From Daphnia carinata (Eukaryota > Arthropoda > Branchiopoda > Diplostraca > Daphniidae): a stretch of DNA of 64,000 nucleotides. Made by a program: the position numbers and the translations under genes. Location: positions 5,533,803 to 5,597,802 of the forward strand of contig NC_081332.1 of the NCBI RefSeq assembly GCF_022539665.2. The letters run 5' to 3'. Numbering within the stretch: the stretch's first letter is position 1; the number at the start of each line of letters is the position of its first letter. This document shows positions 57,401 through 64,000 of this stretch, piece after piece. The notes under the pieces were generated by a model. It was given only the letters and a program-made list of their open reading frames with translations. It did not search any database and had not been told where the DNA came from.

Positions 57401-57911
57401 TTCTTTATAAGCCATAAGCGCATGTGGAGGTGAAAGTTCTTTTGTTCCCACGGGCCTTTTGGCGTTGGGTGCGAGCGTGTCGGCCCCCCCCCCCCCCCCA
57501 ACTGCGGATGAGCATCCGCTTTTTATATATATATACGTATATATATATATTTTTATTTCCTCTACCTCGACGTGAAGCCGTTGCCTCTTTTTCTATCTGC
57601 GATTTAGCGACGTCTGTATGTTCGGTTAGTGAGTAAAGAAGGGGGGCAGGCTGTTATCGTTGGCAGACCGACGCCTGCAACTCGACTTGCTCGTCTGTTG
57701 ATTCAGCCGCGGATTTGTTTCTTTCCGCACCATTTTTTTTCTCTCTGTATGTGTGTTCCTGCCTCCTTCCCTTTTTGTTTTCTTTTTTTTTTTTACTCCA
57801 TCACATTTTCGGTTAAAAAAGAAATCAAACATCTTCGCTCTCTAGATGGATGATGAGCAAAAGCTTCATAGTCCTGGGCGAAAAAAAGAGTCCCAATAGA
57901 CGGTGGGCGAT

Positions 57912-57933
57912 AGAGAGAGAGAGAGAGAGAGAG
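57912..57933. repeat. (AG)11 microsatellite
   Basis: Perfect AG run; such runs can bind GAGA-type factors in insects, but no function is claimed here. Confidence 0.9.
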
Positions 57934-60039
57934 AAGCACAACGAACAACAAAACGCGTAGATGCCCTTCCTATGTCTTCGACAAATCCGCTTGGCGAATA
58001 TGAAGTCCTTTTTTTCTTTCGTGTTTGTGTGTGTATGTGGAATAAGGACAAACTGCAGTGAACTCCTCTCTCTAAACGGCCGAAACACACACACACACAC
58101 AAAAAAGAAGAGGTTTAGATGTAACTATTTGCGCTGTAAGACGTCTGGCAAAAGTTGGTGTTTCTAATACTTTTTTGGTTGGCTTCTCAAGAATTATAAA
58201 GAGCTCCTCGCGGTTTGCGTCCAATTCGCCATAAGCTCTGCTCGCGTGCGTCCCTCATTGTGACTATTATAGTTTCCCTGTCTGTGCCATTATCTCGCCA
58301 ACGGACAGCCAGACCGTACGGTGGTTCGTAATAGCCCACTATCCTATCCAGACATACACAAAAAAAAAAAAAAAGGGCAGAACAGCGCAACGGGCCAACT
58401 TGGATTGCGTTTTTATTTAAGGAGGGGAGAGAACGGGAGGAGGTACTTGGCAGATCGTTACAAAACTGGATGATGATGATGATGACGACAATGATTCAAC
58501 CGGCGGGAGAAAAAAAAAAAAAAAGAAAACGAGGAATTCTGGTGTTTGTATTTTTTTTTAATCGTGTCTTGAGGGCAATCTTGCAATAGGCACGGATTTA
58601 TCTTTTTTTTTTGTAACAACTATTTCCCTTTGTCTTCTACACTAGCGCCGTCGTCATCAGAGGACAATGAAAAATGGAGCAAAAAAAAAAAGATCAAAGT
58701 TAGAAGAGCAGGAAAGAAAAAAAAAAAAAGGAAAACATGAAAGCAAATGACAACCATCTTTGTATTAGACGTGAGCCGAAAGTCCTTATATGTTTCACCG
58801 TGAAAACGAACAAAACGAGGATATAGCAAACCAAATTTGCTGTTTGTTTTGTTTTTAGAATAACAATCGATCCCCTAAGAAACGTGGATTCCTCTTTGTA
58901 CGGAGTCGGGTTTCAGCTCACCCCCCCCCCCCCCCCCTCAAAAGAAAATATATTCAATGCGTGAGACATCATCTGTCGCGTCATCCTGTTATATTCAAAA
59001 CTCGTTTTCGTGTCCTCTCTGACCATTCCACTTAACCCTTTCTTTTGGGCGTCGCACGAAGGAGACTGTGACTTTGTTCTCAGCAACATCACAAACATAT
59101 ACAAAAAAACACATCGTCAATTCCTATTTTCTCATCCAATCGGATTGGCCGTCAGACTTTCCCCTTTCTCTTTAAAAAAATAAAATAAAATAAAAGGTAC
59201 AGGCAAAGAGCCTACACCGACTTATGGCGTACACAATGACTAATACTCCACGTAGAGGTCGCTACTTTGATTCGATTTGAAAGAGGGGGGAGGGGATTTC
59301 CATACGAGATAGGCGCACACACTAGCGCCACAACACGTGACTGATTTCACACCGACATTAGTTATGCATCGACTTTCCCTCCTCTTTCTATTCTCCCTGG
59401 AAAGAACACATAAGAACCCAGAGGGTTGTTAGAAGTAAAAGGTCGTCTGCTCAGAACAACGAGGCCAGAACTCAACGGCGTACGAAAATGGAGCTGTGAT
59501 GTAGTGACACGTAACGATTCCCAATGTTTCTTGTACTTGAAAAAAAAAACGTAGTGCGAAAGAGTTGTCGTTTGTAACTGAAAACAGCGTCGAGAATCTC
59601 ATCGATTTGAAGGTACGATCTTTTTTCTGTCGAATACAAGAAAAGGTTGGGGTGGAGCGGCGTAACGAGAAAACTTTGAGAAACAAAAGTTTTCGAGATT
59701 CAATTAAAGATGCGATAGCACCCAATGCAAAAAAAAAAAAAAAAATAAGAAGGGTTTGTTTATTTCAGACCGTTACCACTTTTTACTTTGATTTGTTCTC
59801 TATAGTACAGCATTATAGGCTCGTGAATCTTCATTCAAAACTTTTATTTCACATAAGACTTTTGGTTGTGTCAGCCATTTTTTTTTCCTGGCTGTGTGTA
59901 CATCTAGAAAAAAAGGAAAACACCCAAAAGTCAACAAATTGTGGGGTAGGGCCATGGTAGAATAAAAGCCAAGGAGGTTATAAACCTGCCTCGTTGCATC
60001 AAGCCAGGCACGACCTCCTCGGCACTCCATTTCTTTTAA

Positions 60040-60040
<1 letters not shown>

Positions 60041-60070
<30 letters not shown>
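60041..60070. repeat. (AC)15 microsatellite
   Basis: The longest dinucleotide repeat seen in the window. Confidence 0.92.
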
Positions 60071-60072
<2 letters not shown>

Positions 60073-63000
60073 AAACGGGGGGAGGCCAAAAGACGCGTGA
60101 GTGGGTGAGGGCAGTCACATATAATTTTCACTCGATTTCATTTGACAAGAATCCTTGTATTTTATCCCACGTTGGCCGCGCCAGCCGCAACGCCCCCCCC
60201 CCTTTTTTTTTTGTTTCCTTCATCCCACCCATTCTCACTCTTTAACTTGCTATCTGTTCAAAGTTTGTCCATGTGTGCGCACTCACCGATAGGTTTTCTA
60301 CGGCTCGTTCGTCTCCCAAAATGTGTGTCACCCCTTTATTCTTATTTTTTTTTTTTTTTCGTTAACCGTTGCAAAAAAAAAAGGAAAGATATATAACATC
60401 GACCAAAAGGAAAGGGGGGGGGGGCACCAAAAGTGAAAGATGCTGCTGGGCAGCCATCCAGCAGAGTCCACGACCAGCTCAGTGGACGTAGCTTTTTTTT
60501 TTTTTTTGTTTATAGATTTCTATGACTTATCTTTTTTTCTTATTTTCCTTAAATGATCTTAACCTATTTTTTTTTTGTTTTATGTGTGTGGCGAAAGAAA
60601 AGGCTGGATCTTTCAGGAAGAAAAAAAAAAAGTGTAGACACTGTACGTCACGCCAGGACAAACAATTGCTCCACATCGCAGACGGGGCCGTGTGTTGAGT
60701 GTGGGATATAACACGCTGTCTATTATCATAGCTTTCTTTTTGAAACACAGCCCTAAACTGTTCACCTAAATCTATACAGTTCGCGGAAAAGTTTATTTTT
60801 TATTTTTTGTGAAACAAGAGAAGGGAAACGAACAAAAAAAACAAACAAAAGCCGCTAGCTGCGGGATAGTTATGCAGAATTCTCTCGTCTTGTGCTGTTG
60901 TGCGCCGTTAGTTCTCGCCACCTCCCTCGGAGCAACAACATTAAACCCGACATGACCATGCATCACATTCGGCTCTGGAGATGAACTCATCGCCGCCATT
61001 TGTTTAAGGCTTTTACTGCAGCGACGTCAAATAAAGAAAGAAAACTTCCCAACATCGCACACGCAGAAAGTAAGTCAAATTGAATTGTTTATCGTTTTTA
61101 TATCCAATCGAAAAAGAAAAAAGGGGGAACTTCCATTCAAGACAATTCCCTTTCAAAAAGTATTTGAATTTTGCCCGCAATTATTGGGTCGGCTAGACAA
61201 GTAGGTTAGTGACGATGCGCCATCCAATCAGTTCGTCTTTATTGATAATTTCTGGATTTGGCCTCAATTTTTTTTTTTTTTGTTGCCTGGATAACGAGCC
61301 AGTGTTATGGTGACGAAAACGATCGTAACAAAAATTGCAATCCCAGAGAAAACGGGCTCTTGGCAACGTGTCATCTACTACACTCATCCCTATACACGCG
61401 TAGCACGGGGTAGGGGCTCGAAAAAAAAAAATAACTGGGACATCTTGTTTGACGAAAAAGAAAAAAAACAAACAAAACAATCGAGCCGTCGGAAACTACG
61501 CCCAACTCATTAGCGACCGAAAACTTTGGCATTGAAATTGATAAAACACTGAGATTGTGCAACGTCTAAAAGCGGATAGCTAGGAAACTTGGGGCACTTC
61601 AACAATAAAAATCGCACCGAACTTTATAATGGATATGTAAGAACGCCTTAATTAGAGCGAAGGGACACTTGCTACACGCTCTCGTGCATCTTCTGCATAT
61701 CGTCTCTCGTGTTTTCGTTTTCAACGTTGCGCGTAGAAACAACGGGCCGTCGAACGTGCGTCTTTCTATTTTAACATCCTAATCGCTTTCCACCTAAAAA
61801 ATATTTATTAAAGCTTTCTAATCAAGATGTTTTGCAGGCTAACATTCAAATCTCGGCCAAGTTGTGGAGACATTTAAATGTTAAAAAACAAAAAATGCGA
61901 GGGGCTTCGGCTTTTTACAAAACCAAGTTGTCGGTGTGACCTCATCGTTGCGTTGGGCTGAGTTGGGTTGTCACGCAGACACACCTGTCAAGCGCACGGC
62001 GCCTGTATTATAGTTTGATTACAAGATTTGGATCATATAGTCCCATACGCACACGCACACGAGACAAAGTTAGGGAACATGTGTCCGACTAGAGCCAATT
62101 AGAATAAGCCGACGGGGGTTCTGGGCTTTTTTTCTTTCTTTTCTTTACACATGTGCGGACGTGCGATTGTGTCAGTCCCTAATTCGTGTGACAACAATAA
62201 AAAAAAATGTCGGTTCGTTCACCACTTGTCCCACATTTGCGTGTTACATTCACGCGCGGGTCACTGGCCAGCACGGAATTACATTTGCCTTTTTTACAAA
62301 AAAAAAAAGGTTTAGTCGGGATTTTTCGTACAAAAGGGGATCACAATGGGGAGGGATTTGAATACTTTCATTTCTAAGATTAGTCTCTTTTTTTTTAATC
62401 ACTGAAAGTGGTGTGTGTAAAAGCTTGTTTTTTTTTTTAAATGCCCTCGTAATAAAAAAGCAAGTCGATTTCTCAAGTTCAAAGTTAAAAGTAGAGGGGC
62501 ATCATTCCCAAAGAAAACAGACAGCAAGAGAAAAGGGAAGAAGTCGTTGATTGATGAAGCCGTCAAAGACAGAATGAGAATGCGCGGTATATTAATGACA
62601 GGAAAAACTGGGTGTAGGCGACAAAACACTGGCGCCACATTTAACAGATGGGGCAATGCGTTACGGCCATAAGTGCGCACGGGGCTAAACGCGTGAGGAC
62701 AACAACAACACATTTCACATAGAACACAAGGACCCAAAAAACAGCGAGGAAAAAGGCGGCCGACTGTGGGGAAGAAGCGCAGACGTAGACAGAGTGGCCC
62801 TCGTAACGCCAACATATGTGCGAGCTGTCGTTAGTGATAGTCCTAAAAGCGCCATACACAATCATCTCTTATTATTTATTTATTTCGCTCTTGCCTTAGT
62901 TTAATCCCTCCCCCCTTTCTCTATCCCTTATTCGTATGGTATATGGTTGTGTTTGTCCTTTGCGTGTTAGTGCGTTGCACGGCCACTTGTCCATCCCAAC

Positions 63001-64000
63001 TAGTAAATAGACACGCAGGCTAAAATGCGTTTTCCAAGGCTGGGATTTTTTTATTTTGTTTTGTTGACACGCTCGTGTGGATGTTTAGCACCTGCTGCCG
63101 GGGGGGGGGGGGGAGGGCCGCCGTCTGCACCTGACGGGTGAACAAACTTAGGTGACACGTGGTGGGTAGGGGGGCTCGATCTAATACAAGATGTTTGAGT
63201 TCCATTAGATGAGAGAAATGCCAATGTAGCATTTCCACGAATCTTAACCGTGCCGGCCCTTCATGTCAACGCAACTACTACGACAACTTGGCAATCAAAT
63301 CAGGTTTATTTGATACAAGAAAACGTTGGAGAAAAGGAAGAGGCGAATGTTTTCGATATAGATGTTGTCTCAAATATTTCTTTTACCGAGAAAAAAATTT
63401 CCAGCAAAAGTTTGATGGGGGTTGGTTGCGATCTAAGTGCACATGCCACTGGATGTCACTGTTGCCCTATTCTCGTTACTGCTATTTCATTTAGCTTTGG
63501 TAACATGCGTGTTTTCTCTTCTGGTAGTCTTGGCAATTTCCGCCTTCTTTCAAACCCGTTTTTCTCTCTCTAAAAATAAAAAATGAGGTGATACAAAGAA
63601 AAAAGAATTAAAGATCAATACACTTGATTTTGAGATCTGGCTGTGCTGGACTCTCGCAAGTTCTCATGGGGGGGGGGGGGCGTGAAACAAAAGAGGAAGT
63701 TTTAAAAAAAAATCAGGAAAATACAAGGCGCGAAGAGTGCTTTTTCGGGGAAGAAAGATCTTGTGGCTATAATAAATTAGCGTTGCGAGCTTTTCACACT
63801 CTCCGATCGACGGCTATACACGAGGAGACCTACGCAACAAAAACAAAAACAAAAAAATAAAGATGGTTGAGGGGCAGCGGCAGCAGCAGCAGCAGCCAAA
63901 AATGTTTCCGCTTTCCATTTTCTCCCTTCTTGTTTTTAACGTTCTCGACCACTTTACCGTGAGCTTCCGCTGTTAATGAACGAGGTAAAAGTGTTTCAAA

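Larger units (their letters stand above)
54252..64000. other. Upstream region of the dpr-family gene, no gene supported
   Basis: About 9.7 kb upstream of the dpr-family start codon. It must include that gene's promoter and 5' UTR. A possible 5' UTR splice donor on the minus strand (GGGAG|gtaaaa) is at about 54692. Homopolymers and microsatellites are frequent. Open frames such as 62399-62815 (minus) and 63250-63573 (plus) show no recognisable domain. Confidence 0.5.

Overview
The window is nuclear DNA of an arthropod, most likely a branchiopod crustacean such as Daphnia. That placement is inferred from the proteins: arthropod-type Groucho, a Dpr-family immunoglobulin protein and an arthropod four-helix membrane protein, in compact genes where many introns are under 100 bp. 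No bacterial, viral, CRISPR or intact transposon feature was found. All gene models were built by hand from splice sites and reading phase; every exon joins in frame, but no transcript evidence was available.

Layout. (1) 61-994, plus: a complete six-exon gene for a 197-aa four-pass membrane protein of unknown function. (2) 2121-4082, plus: an eleven-exon, 420-aa membrane-anchored short-chain dehydrogenase of the retinol / 17-beta-hydroxysteroid / beta-hydroxybutyrate dehydrogenase group. (3) 4989-9302, minus, convergent with gene 2: Fem1 (FEM1A/C type), the ankyrin substrate receptor of a CUL2 ubiquitin ligase. It has a canonical 21-codon first exon and a second, mutually exclusive candidate first exon lying inside intron 1. 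(4) 10923-16094 and 21496-30736, plus: two complete tandem groucho/TLE co-repressor genes of 886 and 827 aa. (5) 33239-54251, minus: a complete six-exon gene for a 384-aa two-Ig-domain protein of the Dpr family. Its signal-peptide exon is separated from the Ig exons by a 17.7-kb intron. (6) 54252-64000: about 9.7 kb in which no gene could be supported.

The most interesting signal is in the groucho pair. Their amino-terminal halves, linkers and most introns have diverged strongly. A block of about 1.08 kb covering most of the WD40 propeller is nearly identical, and it includes two introns of 91 and 94 bp that match base for base. This is the pattern expected of recent gene conversion. gro1 also carries its whole GP/CcN/SP linker in one 1698-bp exon where gro2 has six exons, and gro1 uses a GC-AG intron where gro2 uses GT-AG.

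The genes do not form a pathway. Groucho is a nuclear co-repressor, Fem1 a protein-degradation adaptor, Dpr a neuronal surface recognition protein and the dehydrogenase a lipid or steroid enzyme. Non-coding DNA is rich in long A/T and C/G homopolymers and dinucleotide repeats; these produce many long but meaningless open frames, which are not annotated.
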